Part shown: positions 34,803 through 44,215 of the stretch, piece after piece
How the letters are laid out: each line of letters opens with the position of its first letter
Numbering within the stretch: the first letter of the stretch is position 1
Source: Allotamlana fucoidanivorans
Lineage (GTDB): Bacteria; Bacteroidota; Bacteroidia; Flavobacteriales; Flavobacteriaceae
Length of the DNA stretch: 64,000 nucleotides
Direction of reading: 5' to 3'
Assembly: GCF_045788535.1 (NCBI RefSeq)
Contig: NZ_CP074074.1
Coordinates: forward strand, 2,108,001 to 2,172,000
Position numbers and translations under genes: made by a program
Notes under the pieces: generated by a model
What the model was told of the DNA's origin: nothing
The model's database searches: none
The model's input: only the letters and a program-made list of their open reading frames with translations

Positions 34803-37800
34803 ATGAAACAAAAACAATTCATTTTGCTGTGGTTCTTGTTAGGTCTCTTAACAGTATCTGCGCAAAATACAGTCAATGGAAATGTTACAGATGCTACAAA
34901 CATACCATTGCCAGGCGTTAATGTCGTTATCAAGGGCGGGGCCAAAGGTGTAACTACAGATTTTGACGGAAACTATTCAATTGAAGCATCGGCAAGTGAT
35001 GTTTTAGAATTTTCTTATGTTGGATTTATTTCTCAAAGTGTTTCCGTTGGGAATAATTCTACTATTAATATAGTCTTACAAGAGGATGTTGCACAACTTG
35101 ATGAGGTTGTCGTTATTGGTTATGGAACGTCTAATAAGAAAACTTTAGTTTCGGCAGTATCATCTGTTAAATCAGATGTTCTGGAAAATCAACCCGTGGC
35201 TAGGGTAGATCAAGCCTTACAAGGTAGAGCTGCAGGTGTTGAGGTTACTTCAAATAGCGGGGCTCCAGGCACTGGATCTACTATAAGAATTAGAGGTAAC
35301 AGTTCTATTAACGGAAACAATAATCCACTTTTTGTGGTAGATGGTTTTATAACGGGAACAGGGTTTAACTTGAATAATATTAGTGTTAACGATATTGAAT
35401 CTGTTGAAATTCTTAAAGACGCAACGGCTTTGGCAATTTATGGAACTAGAGGAGCTTCTGGGGTTATTATAATAACAACCAAAACGGGTAAGCGCATGGT
35501 GTCAGGTAAACCTACAATTCGAGTTAATTCGAGTGTAACTACCGAAATGTTGGCTAATAAAATAAATATACTTGGGGGACAAGATTATGTAGACTATTTA
35601 AATGAAGCTGGACAATTTGTAGCAGGACCAGATATTGATTATAACGGTACTTTATTGCCTATTGGGTTTACAGATCCATCATTGCCATTACGTTATGACG
35701 ACCCAGGTGCTGTACCTGTTACAGATTGGATTGATGAGGTTGTTCAAATGGGTACAATTTATAATACAGATGTCTCTATTACGGGTAATACTGAAAACTC
35801 AAATTATTATTCCTCAATCAGCTATTTTAATCAAGAAGGTATTGTAAAAGGCTCAGGTTTAGAACGGGTAACTTTAAGAAATAATTTAGATGCTCGTGTT
35901 AGTGACCGTTTTAATATAGGTTTGCGCTTGAATTTGAGTTCATTCAAAAAAGAAAATAATAAAACAAATTTTAGTCAAATTGTCAATAATGTTCTGCCTA
36001 TTAGAACAATTTACGATGCTAACGGTAATTTTACCGGTACAAACCCTTTAAGTGGTACCTTACAGAGAAATCCAGTTGCCGATATACTATTAAGAGAAGA
36101 TCATGATTTGGTTACAAACATTATCAGTAACGCGTATTTTGAGTATAAATTACTAGAAGGTTTAAAAATTAAAACTAATATTGGGGCTACATTAAATTTT
36201 TATAAAAATAATGAGTATTTGCCCAGCTTACTACCAGAGAGAATATTAAATAATAATGTAGGAGGGTACGGTCGTGTAAGAACAAGTCAGTCCAAAGACC
36301 TTTTAAGTGAAACTACCATAAATTATAGTAAAGAGTTTGGAGATCATTCTTTAAGTGTTTTAGGAGGATTTTCTGGACAAAAAATAACCTCAGAAAGTAC
36401 TGATACTTCAGCTGAAGGATTTCCTAATGATGTTGTAAAGTTTAATAATTTATCATTAGGCTCTGATCCTGAAACGTACCAAGTTGGTTCAGGTTATAAT
36501 CAGCGAACTTTAACTTCATTATTTGGGCGTTTAACCTATTCATACGATGACCGCTATGTTTTAACCCTAGTAGGTAGGCGAGATGGTTCATCTGTATTTG
36601 AGGCGGGTAATAAATATGCCTTTTTCCCGTCAGCAGGTATAGCTTGGAATATAGATGAAGAGTCTTTTATGGAGAACGTTGATGTTATAAATAGATTAAA
36701 ACTAAGAGGTAGTTATGGAGAAGTAGGGGAACAAGGAGTAAAGACGTACAATTCATTTGATTTATTTAATCCTGTGTACACTTATTTTAATGAAAATTTA
36801 GTTCCAGGGGTTATTCTTGATGCTCCAGGATCAACCAACCTGCAGTGGGAAACAACTGAGCAGCTGGATCTTGGTCTGGAAATAGGACTGTTAAATAATA
36901 GAATTTCGTTTGAGGTTGGGTACTATGATAAAACAACCAAAGATTTGTTATTATTTAGAGATTTACCAAATACAGCTGGAAGTAGGGTGTTGGAAAATGT
37001 GGGTAGTGTTCAAAACAGAGGTTTTGAGTTTTTACTAAATACAGTAAATATTGATAAAAATGATTTTAGTTGGAGTAGTACTTTAACATTGTCTACCAAT
37101 AAAAGTAAAGTACTGGATCTAGGGCAAGAAGAGTTTATAAACATTCAATCTACCGGGAATCAAGGCGGACCTTCAGCAAGATTAATGGTTGGTCAACCCA
37201 TGCCCGTGTTTTATGTGGCAGAATATTTAGGTACTTATAAGGATCCGCAAGAAATAATAGACGATCAGACTATTGGGAAATCTTTTTTAGGTAGTCCGAG
37301 ATATAGAGATTTAAACAATGATGGAGTAATAAACCAACAGGATTACAGTGTAGCTGGAAGTCCGCAGCCCGATTTTTACGGCGGTTTTAGAAATACATTT
37401 ACCTATAAAAATTTAAGTTTAGATGTATTCTTCCAAGGATCTTATGGAGGTGAAATATTTAATATGGTTACGCAAACATCAATTTTTGGACGTGGCGATC
37501 AAAATATAGATCCAAGGGTTCTTAATAGATGGGTAGAAGGAGTTAACGAAACTTCAGATATTCCAAGAGCAGGAACCTCTGCCAGTTTGTTCAATCCAAA
37601 TAGTACGTTAAATGTTGAAGACGGATCGTTTTTAAGACTACGCACAGCAACATTAAATTATAATGTGCCAGTAAAAAAAGCAGGTATAGATAATACGTTT
37701 AAATCTTTAAATGTATTCTTAACGGGTAGAAACCTATGGCTGTTGTCTGATTTTCAATTAGGTGACCCAGAAGTGAATAATTTCACTGATGGTAGTGGAT

Positions 37801-37883
37801 TTGATTCTGTATCGCAAGGTTTTGTGAACGGTGCTTATCCATATGCTACTAGCATTAGTTTTGGAGTAAAGATGGAATTTTAA
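34803..37883 (+). CDS. susC: SusC/RagA-family TonB-dependent outer-membrane transporter
   Basis: The 1026-residue protein imports oligosaccharides across the outer membrane with energy from TonB. Visible features: Sec signal (FLLGLLTVSAQ), a carboxypeptidase-regulatory-like domain (about 23-97, GNVTDATNIPLPGVNVVIKG, FDGNYSI), the SusC box LDEVVVIGYG (about 98-107), a plug domain (RVDQALQGRAAGVEV, IRIRGNSSINGNNNPLFVVDG, SVEILKDATALAIYGTRGASG) and a 22-strand barrel ending in an aromatic residue (GVKMEF). It is followed 17 bp later by susD, the usual pair. The candidate HTCS operator upstream suggests substrate induction. The substrate is not deducible; the name follows the family, not demonstrated starch transport. 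Confidence 0.97.
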   Translation: MKQKQFILLWFLLGLLTVSAQNTVNGNVTDATNIPLPGVNVVIKGGAKGVTTDFDGNYSIEASASDVLEFSYVGFISQSVSVGNNSTINIVLQEDVAQLDEVVVIGYGTSNKKTLVSAVSSVKSDVLENQPVARVDQALQGRAAGVEVTSNSGAPGTGSTIRIRGNSSINGNNNPLFVVDGFITGTGFNLNNISVNDIESVEILKDATALAIYGTRGASGVIIITTKTGKRMVSGKPTIRVNSSVTTEMLANKINILGGQDYVDYLNEAGQFVAGPDIDYNGTLLPIGFTDPSLPLRYDDPGAVPVTDWIDEVVQMGTIYNTDVSITGNTENSNYYSSISYFNQEGIVKGSGLERVTLRNNLDARVSDRFNIGLRLNLSSFKKENNKTNFSQIVNNVLPIRTIYDANGNFTGTNPLSGTLQRNPVADILLREDHDLVTNIISNAYFEYKLLEGLKIKTNIGATLNFYKNNEYLPSLLPERILNNNVGGYGRVRTSQSKDLLSETTINYSKEFGDHSLSVLGGFSGQKITSESTDTSAEGFPNDVVKFNNLSLGSDPETYQVGSGYNQRTLTSLFGRLTYSYDDRYVLTLVGRRDGSSVFEAGNKYAFFPSAGIAWNIDEESFMENVDVINRLKLRGSYGEVGEQGVKTYNSFDLFNPVYTYFNENLVPGVILDAPGSTNLQWETTEQLDLGLEIGLLNNRISFEVGYYDKTTKDLLLFRDLPNTAGSRVLENVGSVQNRGFEFLLNTVNIDKNDFSWSSTLTLSTNKSKVLDLGQEEFINIQSTGNQGGPSARLMVGQPMPVFYVAEYLGTYKDPQEIIDDQTIGKSFLGSPRYRDLNNDGVINQQDYSVAGSPQPDFYGGFRNTFTYKNLSLDVFFQGSYGGEIFNMVTQTSIFGRGDQNIDPRVLNRWVEGVNETSDIPRAGTSASLFNPNSTLNVEDGSFLRLRTATLNYNVPVKKAGIDNTFKSLNVFLTGRNLWLLSDFQLGDPEVNNFTDGSGFDSVSQGFVNGAYPYATSISFGVKMEF

Positions 37884-37900
37884 TAAAAAAAATATAAGCA

Positions 37901-39463
37901 ATGAAACATTTAATAACAAAAATAAGCTTATTACTGTTTGGAGTTCTTTTACTTACAGGATGCGGCGACAAATTTTTAGAAGAAGATTTAAGAGATCAAA
38001 TAGCTACAGATAATTTTTTTACTAATGATCAAGAAGCTCAACTTGCGGCTAATGGTTTGTATAGAATTTTGCATAAAAATGCTCTTTACAGAACTAGAGG
38101 GTTAGATAATTATTATGTAAACGGGACCGATGAAGTGGGCCCTAGTAGAAACGTAAATGCGCAGATTCATAACTATGCAATAGCTGAAGGTGTGCAAGAT
38201 GGGAATAGTACTTGGGCTGCTTTGTATGAAATAGTAAGAAATGCGTCCCTGTTTATTAGTAATATAGAAGGTAATGAAAATTTAAGCGATGCAGTAAGAG
38301 ACCAAACTTTGGGAGAATGTTTGTTTATGAGAGCATTAGCATATTTTCATCTTACCAATTTATGGGGAGATGTACCATATTTTAGAGAATTATTGCCGCT
38401 TGATGAGTTGGGATCTCTAGAGCGTTTTTCAAAAGATATCATAAGGGCCGAAATGAAGGATGATTTGGCACGAGCTAAACAACTTTTACCACCTTCATAT
38501 TCTGATGCCAATTTAGGTAGAGCCTCTAAATGGGCTGCAGCGGCCTTAAAAGCTAAATTTCATTTGTTTGATAAAGAATGGGCATTGGCAAAAGATGAAT
38601 GTGATGATATTATCAGTAGTCCACAACATCGTTTATTAGATGATTTTGCCTCTGTTTTTGATCAAACAGACAGAACAAACCAATACAACGACGAGCAGAT
38701 ATTTGCCGTTGATTTTACTACCGATGGTATTTTTGGAGATAGCAATACCAATAGAACAGATGATTATAATCCTCGTTTAAGAGATGAGCCAAGCAATAGA
38801 AATACTAGACCTGATGGTCCAGGTACTCCAGCGAGATGGCAGTTGTTGCAGGCAGATTTACAGGAATTGGATCAGGACATGAGTGGTTACGGTTGGGCCA
38901 TTCCTTTACCTGAGTTGGCAGACCAAAGCAATTGGGATCCAGACGATTTACGATATGATGTTACCATAGTAACTGAATATTTAGGATATGAATTATCTTT
39001 TCCTTATTTCAGAAAAAACTGGAATTTAAACAATTCATCTCCAAGAGAAAATCATAGCGAAAACTATATTGTTTTTAGATTAGCCGATATTTATTTAATG
39101 GCGGCAGAGGCTGAAAACGAGTTAAATGGTCCAGGTAACGCTTATTTTTATGTGAACAAGGTAAGAGAACGTGCTTTTGAGCCAGACAAGCCATGGAGTG
39201 GCATGTCGCAAACCGAATTTAGAGAAGCCTTGTATGATGAGCGTAAATTTGAACTTTGTACAGAAGGCCATAGAAAAATGGATTTGATTAGATGGGGCAT
39301 TTTACTGGATGTGGTTACTACTGTAAAACACAGACCTTGGAATAACCCTGCAGCAAATATAAAACCACATCACGTTTTGTTACCTATACCACAGGATGAG
39401 ATTTTGTTGAATCCAAACCTTTTAAAGACGGATCCAACTAATAATGGATACAGATCCAACTAA
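37901..39463 (+). CDS. susD: SusD/RagB-family glycan-binding outer-membrane lipoprotein
   Basis: The 520-residue protein has a lipobox at Cys21 (GVLLLTGC), followed by the typical DKFLEEDLRDQIATDNFF. Tetratricopeptide-like helices (FMRALAYFHLTNLWGDVPYF, KWAAAALKAKFHLF) and the C-terminal SusD signature (YIVFRLADIYLMAAEAENEL, LYDERKFELCTEGHRKMDLIRWG) are present. It caps the SusC barrel and delivers bound oligosaccharide. The last codons overlap a 22-bp tandem duplication (39431-39474) that changes the C-terminus from a probable NNGHR to NNGYRSN without harm to the fold. A hairpin in the gap before the next gene may lower expression of the enzymes downstream relative to the SusCD pair. Confidence 0.97.
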   Translation: MKHLITKISLLLFGVLLLTGCGDKFLEEDLRDQIATDNFFTNDQEAQLAANGLYRILHKNALYRTRGLDNYYVNGTDEVGPSRNVNAQIHNYAIAEGVQDGNSTWAALYEIVRNASLFISNIEGNENLSDAVRDQTLGECLFMRALAYFHLTNLWGDVPYFRELLPLDELGSLERFSKDIIRAEMKDDLARAKQLLPPSYSDANLGRASKWAAAALKAKFHLFDKEWALAKDECDDIISSPQHRLLDDFASVFDQTDRTNQYNDEQIFAVDFTTDGIFGDSNTNRTDDYNPRLRDEPSNRNTRPDGPGTPARWQLLQADLQELDQDMSGYGWAIPLPELADQSNWDPDDLRYDVTIVTEYLGYELSFPYFRKNWNLNNSSPRENHSENYIVFRLADIYLMAAEAENELNGPGNAYFYVNKVRERAFEPDKPWSGMSQTEFREALYDERKFELCTEGHRKMDLIRWGILLDVVTTVKHRPWNNPAANIKPHHVLLPIPQDEILLNPNLLKTDPTNNGYRSN

Positions 39464-39474
39464 TAATGGACATA
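39431..39474. repeat. 22-bp tandem duplication at the 3' end of susD
   Basis: The unit gatccaactaataatgga plus four bases (taca in copy one, cata in copy two) occurs twice head to tail, 20 of 22 bases identical. The susD stop codon now lies within copy two; without the duplication the frame would end at the TAG directly after the unit. Confidence 0.9.
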
Positions 39475-39512
39475 GATAGGGTTTGTTGTTTGTTTAGTGT
39501 AGTTAGTTTATT

Positions 39513-39542
39513 AACAGGGGGTTACAGCTCTAACTCCCTGTT
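39513..39542 (+). terminator. Attenuator-like hairpin between susD and sulfatase gene
   Basis: Arms aacagggggtta and taactccctgtt (12 bp, one G-T wobble) enclose a 6-base loop. Only a short T-poor tail follows (tcattt), so termination should be partial. Position directly after susD suits a higher dose of SusCD than of downstream enzymes. Confidence 0.65.
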
Positions 39543-39560
39543 TCATTTAAAAGTAGAGTT

Positions 39561-41057
39561 ATGAGAAAAAATCGACATCTTATTTCAATTGGTTTATGTG
39601 TTTTGTTACTCTTAGGTTGCAAGGAATCTTCAAATAAATCCACTGAAAATTCAATGAACACAGCTCAATCGAGCTCTGAAAATATTATTAAGCCAAATAT
39701 CATTTATATTTTGGCAGATGATCTTGGTTACGGAGATTTAGGGGTATATGGGCAAATAAAGTTTAAAACACCCAATATTGATAAATTGGCCTCAGAAGGC
39801 ATGTTGTTTACACAACATTATTCAGGAAGTACCGTTTGCGCACCTTCTCGATCTGCCTTATTAACAGGGATGCATACGGGGCATACTGTGGTACGAGGAA
39901 ATAAGGAAATGGAACCAGAAGGTCAGTACCCTATGCCAGATGATACCTATACTCTTGCAGAATCGTTAAAAAAAGCCGGTTATACTACAGGAGCTTTTGG
40001 AAAATGGGGGCTAGGTTTTCCAAGGTCTGAAGGCGACCCAGTAAATCAAGGTTTTGATACATTTTTTGGTTATAATTGCCAGCGTTTGGGACATCATTAT
40101 TATCCAGATCATTTATGGTCTAATAGGGATTCTATAGTTATAGAAGGTAATAAAGGTTTAAAAAAGAAGGTATACGGACCAGATATCATTCATCAGAAAA
40201 CTTTAGAGTTTATAGAAAAGAATAAGAAAGAACCATTTTTTGCATACGTAGCATCAATTATACCACATGCAGAGTTAGCTGCACCAGATTCTTTAATGCA
40301 GAAATACAGGGATAAATTTTTACCTGAAAAGGAATTTGTGGGTGTAGAGTTTGGTGAAGCTTATGGAGATGGACACTACTTGTCTCAAAAGGAATCTCAT
40401 GCTGCTTTTGTTGCCATGATTGATTTGCTGGACCAACAAGTGGGAGAAATTATGGCTAAAGTGGATGAATTAGGAATTTCCGATAATACTATAGTGGTAT
40501 TTACATCAGACAATGGCCCGCATAGAGAAGGCGGTGGTGATCCAGATTACTTTGATAGTAATGGTCCATTAAAAGGTACTAAAAGAGACTTATATGAAGG
40601 AGGTGTTAGGGTTCCTATGCTGGTTAAATGGCCAAATAGAATAAAACCTGGAAGCAAATCAGATCATATTTCTGCTTTTTGGGATGTATTTCCAACATTT
40701 TCTGATATTGCGGATGTCAATAGCCCAGATAATTTAGATGGTATTTCATTTTTACCAACACTTATAGGGGATACTAAAAATCAAAAACAGCATGAATACC
40801 TCTATTGGGAATTTCATGAAAAAGGAGGCAGACAAGCTGTTAGAAAAGACAATTGGAAAGCAGTTAAATACAATGTGCTTAAAAATCCTAATGCACCTGT
40901 GGAACTTTATGATCTAACCAATGATATTGGTGAAACTAATAATGTGGCAGATGCTCATCCAGAAGTTGTTAGGCAAATGGAAGCTATCTTAAAAGAAGCT
41001 AGAACACCATCAGACGTGTTTACATTTAGTCAGGAAACATTTCTTAATAGCAACTAA
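39561..41057 (+). CDS. Family S1 sulfatase lipoprotein (arylsulfatase-like)
   Basis: The 498-residue protein has a lipobox at Cys20 (VLLLLGC) followed by a Ser/Asn-rich linker. The S1 core shows LADDLGYGDLGVYGQ, the formylglycine motif Cys93-A-P-S-R (then SALLTGMHTG), FGKWGLGFP, HHYYPDHLW, VFTSDNGPHREGGGDPDYF and GPLKGTKRDLYEGGVRVPMLVKW. The last two segments are frequent in exo-acting galactose or GalNAc sulfatases of marine PULs, but the position attacked cannot be read directly. It is the first enzyme gene after SusCD and precedes a GH-A-like hydrolase gene by 15 bp, so desulfation and hydrolysis by this pair may be linked. Confidence 0.92.
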   Translation: MRKNRHLISIGLCVLLLLGCKESSNKSTENSMNTAQSSSENIIKPNIIYILADDLGYGDLGVYGQIKFKTPNIDKLASEGMLFTQHYSGSTVCAPSRSALLTGMHTGHTVVRGNKEMEPEGQYPMPDDTYTLAESLKKAGYTTGAFGKWGLGFPRSEGDPVNQGFDTFFGYNCQRLGHHYYPDHLWSNRDSIVIEGNKGLKKKVYGPDIIHQKTLEFIEKNKKEPFFAYVASIIPHAELAAPDSLMQKYRDKFLPEKEFVGVEFGEAYGDGHYLSQKESHAAFVAMIDLLDQQVGEIMAKVDELGISDNTIVVFTSDNGPHREGGGDPDYFDSNGPLKGTKRDLYEGGVRVPMLVKWPNRIKPGSKSDHISAFWDVFPTFSDIADVNSPDNLDGISFLPTLIGDTKNQKQHEYLYWEFHEKGGRQAVRKDNWKAVKYNVLKNPNAPVELYDLTNDIGETNNVADAHPEVVRQMEAILKEARTPSDVFTFSQETFLNSN

Positions 41058-41072
41058 TTTACCACAGCAAGT

Positions 41073-42047
41073 ATGAGAGGCTTTTTTAAACTGGGTTGTA
41101 AGAAAATAATAGTACTTGCCGCTGTATTTGTAACATTTAGTTTTAATAAAACAGATAATTTAGTATCATTTTACCCACAAAAAGATGTTGATAAGGCTGA
41201 GGTAAAAAAGTATGCTGGGAATCTAAAAGATGTATTTGGAGATGTTAAACAGGCTCAAATAGGTAATAGTTTAAGCACAACCACAGAAGTAGATAACCTT
41301 TTAATAGGATTTGAAACTTTAGGTGTAAATGGTATTAGAATTACTATTTTCCCTGAGGGAGAAAATCCGAATGAAGAAATTTTTGACTACCTGTACACGC
41401 ATGCAAAATCTAAAGGCTTTAAGATTATGGCAAATCCGGCGCTTTGGGATGGTGCGGTTCGTATTGCCAATAAAGTGCTACATGGAACGCGATTAGATTT
41501 CAACAGCCAAAAAAATATAGGTCCAAATTCTACCTTGGGAAACGATGAGGCGACTAATATTGTTATTGAAAGAATAAAGACGTTTGCAAATAAATACAAA
41601 GTAGATTTAATAACACCATTTAATGAAGATGGTGAACCAGGGAAAAAGTGGTCTGTTGTGCAGATGAATAAAATTTATAGAGAACTGCATAATAATGTTA
41701 ACGGTGCAGAACTTATGGGGCCATGTACTTGGGGCATTCCGGGAGGCACTAAAGTTTTAATGCAGACCGATATTTTACAATACATTTCAATAGCTTCTAC
41801 ACATAACCTGGGTTTTAACCATAAATCTTGGAGGGAATTTCAACATTTAGCAGGTGATTTACCTGTTTGGGATTCAGAAGTAAATAATACCGTTAAATAT
41901 TCTGATAAAGCTACCCGTATTGACGCCGCTTTAAAAGTTGGGGTAAATGGACTGGTGTTATATGACAGTTGGAAATATATTTCCCTAATTGATGGTAGTA
42001 TAAATAAGGCTGGCAATATTGTTAAGAGCAAGATATTGGCTGACTAG
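41073..42047 (+). CDS. Putative clan GH-A-like glycoside hydrolase of unassigned family
   Basis: This compact 324-residue protein begins with a hydrophobic segment (IIVLAAVFVTFSF) that can act as a signal peptide. A TIM-barrel-like pattern follows: IGFETLGVNGIRITIF, GFKIMANPALWDG, then Glu185 in LITPFNEDG, STHNLGFNH, and Glu269 in LPVWDSEVNN, with LVLYDSWKYISL near the end. Two Glu residues after barrel strands 4 and 7, spaced 84 apart, are what clan GH-A retaining enzymes have. No accessory domain is present, so it is at the small end of the clan. It is 15 bp after the sulfatase gene and probably acts in the periplasm. I do not recognise the family; a nonenzymatic role is possible. Confidence 0.6.
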   Translation: MRGFFKLGCKKIIVLAAVFVTFSFNKTDNLVSFYPQKDVDKAEVKKYAGNLKDVFGDVKQAQIGNSLSTTTEVDNLLIGFETLGVNGIRITIFPEGENPNEEIFDYLYTHAKSKGFKIMANPALWDGAVRIANKVLHGTRLDFNSQKNIGPNSTLGNDEATNIVIERIKTFANKYKVDLITPFNEDGEPGKKWSVVQMNKIYRELHNNVNGAELMGPCTWGIPGGTKVLMQTDILQYISIASTHNLGFNHKSWREFQHLAGDLPVWDSEVNNTVKYSDKATRIDAALKVGVNGLVLYDSWKYISLIDGSINKAGNIVKSKILAD

Positions 42048-42183
42048 TTAAAAATACAATATAAAAGATTTCCTTCCTGAATTGATGGATAAATAGATGC
42101 GTTTTAAATGAAGCCAGAATACATCTAACGTTGTACGTTTCGTCTGAAGACATTTCTAAATAAAATTAATTAAAAATATTACT

Positions 42184-43515
42184 ATGAAAACAAATTTTAA
42201 ACAACAAGCACTACTATTAATGTCTTTATTTTTAATCTTAGTTGCTTGTAGTGGAAGTGAAATAGATGGTTCTAATGAAGAAAGCCCTAATCCAGAACCA
42301 GAGCCTGATAAAGCTGCTCAAAGTATCATTACTTTTGATAATCCAGGACAAGTAATAGATGTGTTTTTTTATGATATTAAACAAGGAAATAAAAATTTAG
42401 AGAATGCAGACGAAGCTAACGAGATATTTAATATTGATGATGCTAACGGTTTAAGAATTCCTATTCGGGGTGAAAATAAAATCCCAGCACATCCAAGTGC
42501 CGGCGTTGTAGTAGAAGACATGTATACCGATGTTTTGCAATCAATAACTTTAGCCAAGCAGGCCAGAGGCGGTAAAGAACTTAAAATATTTGCCAGTAAA
42601 AAATTAGACGGACAAGCATCTTTTCCAGGTTGGGTAAAGGATGGCAACGGTATTATCCCGAAACAATATGCCATCTTAATTGCTGATTTTATTGAGTTTA
42701 TGAATTCTAAAGGGGTAACAATCGATTATCTAGGAATAGACAATGAATTTATTTATAACGAAGGTAATATAACTCCTCAAAAATACTCAGAAACAATTAC
42801 AGAATTAAGAACCTTATTAATAAATAAAGGGTTAGCAATGCCTTTGTTAGTAGGTTACGAAGATTATGGTCCTGATAAAAGAAATTGGGTGAAAACCTTA
42901 ATGGATAATGGTTGGGGGGATACAATGGATATTTATGGTACACATTATTATCCGCAATGGCGACCCAAAACTAAATTAATGGCAGATTTAGCATTGATAG
43001 GAAACCGTCCATTTTGGTCTACAGAACCGCATTGGGATGGTAAAGCAGATATAAATGATTTTGACGAAGCTGAAGCAGGAATAGTTGCTTTTTGGGATCA
43101 AATAGATGTAGGTATGTCTGGTTTTATGTGGTGGAATTATTCTATAGGAAATAATGTTAGGGGCAAACTAATGCGAGCTACATCAGCACCCATGTTAGGT
43201 GCTCAACCAATCAAAATTACAGATATAGATGGTGAAAGTATTGAAGCATTAGGTAAGCTTCAAACCAGAGCGTTTATTGAAGGTAAAACTATTACTGTTT
43301 TTGCTGTTAATATTAATAATACAGAACGTTCTGGTTATACATTTAAAATTGATAATGGAAACATTAATGGAAAAGTAACTAGTTTACAATGGACTGAAAC
43401 CTCATCCATAGATGGAACATCAAGACTCCTTGAGGTAAATGGTAAAAACAATAATATATTTTCATTAACACTTCCTAAAAGATCTATTACGCGGTTTATT
43501 TTAACTTTAAAATAA
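42184..43515 (+). CDS. Putative clan GH-A-like glycoside hydrolase lipoprotein
   Basis: The 443-residue lipoprotein (lipobox at Cys22, LILVAC, with a Glu/Pro-rich linker) carries a TIM-barrel-like domain with Glu188 in TIDYLGIDNEF and Glu281 in PFWSTEPHWDG. GTHYYPQW precedes the second Glu and GFMWWNYSIGNN follows it, as in GH30/GH59-type enzymes. A C-terminal beta domain (RAFIEGKTITVFAVNINN, RSITRFILTL) completes that layout. The TIDYLG-x-x-NE segment is shared with the secreted enzyme at 19151-21412, so the two are probably homologous, one for the surface and one for the periplasm. It ends the susC-to-enzyme run; only IS debris follows. The family assignment is inferred and the substrate unknown. 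Confidence 0.7.
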   Translation: MKTNFKQQALLLMSLFLILVACSGSEIDGSNEESPNPEPEPDKAAQSIITFDNPGQVIDVFFYDIKQGNKNLENADEANEIFNIDDANGLRIPIRGENKIPAHPSAGVVVEDMYTDVLQSITLAKQARGGKELKIFASKKLDGQASFPGWVKDGNGIIPKQYAILIADFIEFMNSKGVTIDYLGIDNEFIYNEGNITPQKYSETITELRTLLINKGLAMPLLVGYEDYGPDKRNWVKTLMDNGWGDTMDIYGTHYYPQWRPKTKLMADLALIGNRPFWSTEPHWDGKADINDFDEAEAGIVAFWDQIDVGMSGFMWWNYSIGNNVRGKLMRATSAPMLGAQPIKITDIDGESIEALGKLQTRAFIEGKTITVFAVNINNTERSGYTFKIDNGNINGKVTSLQWTETSSIDGTSRLLEVNGKNNNIFSLTLPKRSITRFILTLK

Positions 43516-43566
43516 CACTAACTTTAAAATAAATAACGGGTTAGGTGTCAATAAAAATAAGGGTTT

Positions 43567-43710
43567 TATGGAAATATTAAAGGGCAAAATTTTCTAGAGT
43601 TCTCTGGTCGGTCTAAAACAGACAAAGATCGCATAGAACATCTTGATTCCTTATATAAAAGCAAAAATAGGCTACACTTGCTTAAAATGTGATCATAAAG
43701 CTTGCTTGAG
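43567..43710 (+). pseudogene. IS1595-family transposase N-terminal remnant
   Basis: Read with one frameshift, the stretch gives MEILKGK, then LEFSGRSKTDKDRIEHLDSL, then IGYTCLKCDHKACL. This matches the N-terminal zinc-ribbon start of IS1595-type transposases (E-F-x-x-x-F-x-x-E-x-x-C-x-x-YL, then GY-C-x-x-C-x-H). It stops abruptly where SRPBCC-like sequence begins, so it is a truncated, frameshifted fragment. Confidence 0.6.
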
Positions 43711-44146
43711 TTCAATACTGAAAGATAATTGGTTTGGGATTGTTATACCAAACAAGAATTATTAGACCACTGGTTTGCTCCAAAGCCATATACAGCAAAA
43801 ACGAAATCGATGGATTTTACGAATGGAGGTCATTGATACTATGCAATGATTGATTTATAAGGAAAATATTATTAGAGGTATGCAGAATATCATGATGTAA
43901 ATCCAATTGACTCATATTGCACAATAGGTACGTTTTGCGATAGTGAAGGAAATATTAATCAAGAGTTACTAGAAGCAAATTGGAATGTTATATTCAAAGG
44001 CAAAGGTAAAAAAGCAACAGTAACAGCTATTATTTATTACAGTTCTTTAAAAGATTTAGAAACCATATATCATTATGGGAATGAAAGAGGGCATGGTATC
44101 CACTTTTGAAAAATTAGAAGCGCTATTAACCATTTTGAAAAAGTAG
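43711..44146 (+). pseudogene. Decayed SRPBCC/AHSA1-domain gene
   Basis: The frame reads LVWDCYTKQELLDHWFAPKPY, TKSMDFTNGGH(stop)YYAMIDL, RYAEYHDVNPIDSY, FKGKGKKATVTAIIYYSSLKDLETI and, after a frameshift near 44075, MGMKEGMVSTFEKLEALL. This is the full AHSA1/SRPBCC signature of a small ligand-binding fold. At least four in-frame stops occur, two of them at expected Trp positions (TGG to TGA or TAG). The start is missing and replaced by IS1595 debris, which suggests that IS activity broke the 5' end first. Confidence 0.85.
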
Positions 44147-44182
44147 TAAAGAGAAAATAAACCAATTTTGTTATATGTAAAG

Positions 44183-44215
44183 ACCTAATAATTAATTGAG
44201 ATTATTAGGTTTTTT
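44183..44215 (+). terminator. Rho-independent terminator
   Basis: Perfect 10-base arms acctaataat / attattaggt with an 8-base loop run into six T residues. It follows the decayed SRPBCC gene and isolates the next operon from upstream transcription. It is probably the original terminator of the lost gene. Confidence 0.9.
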
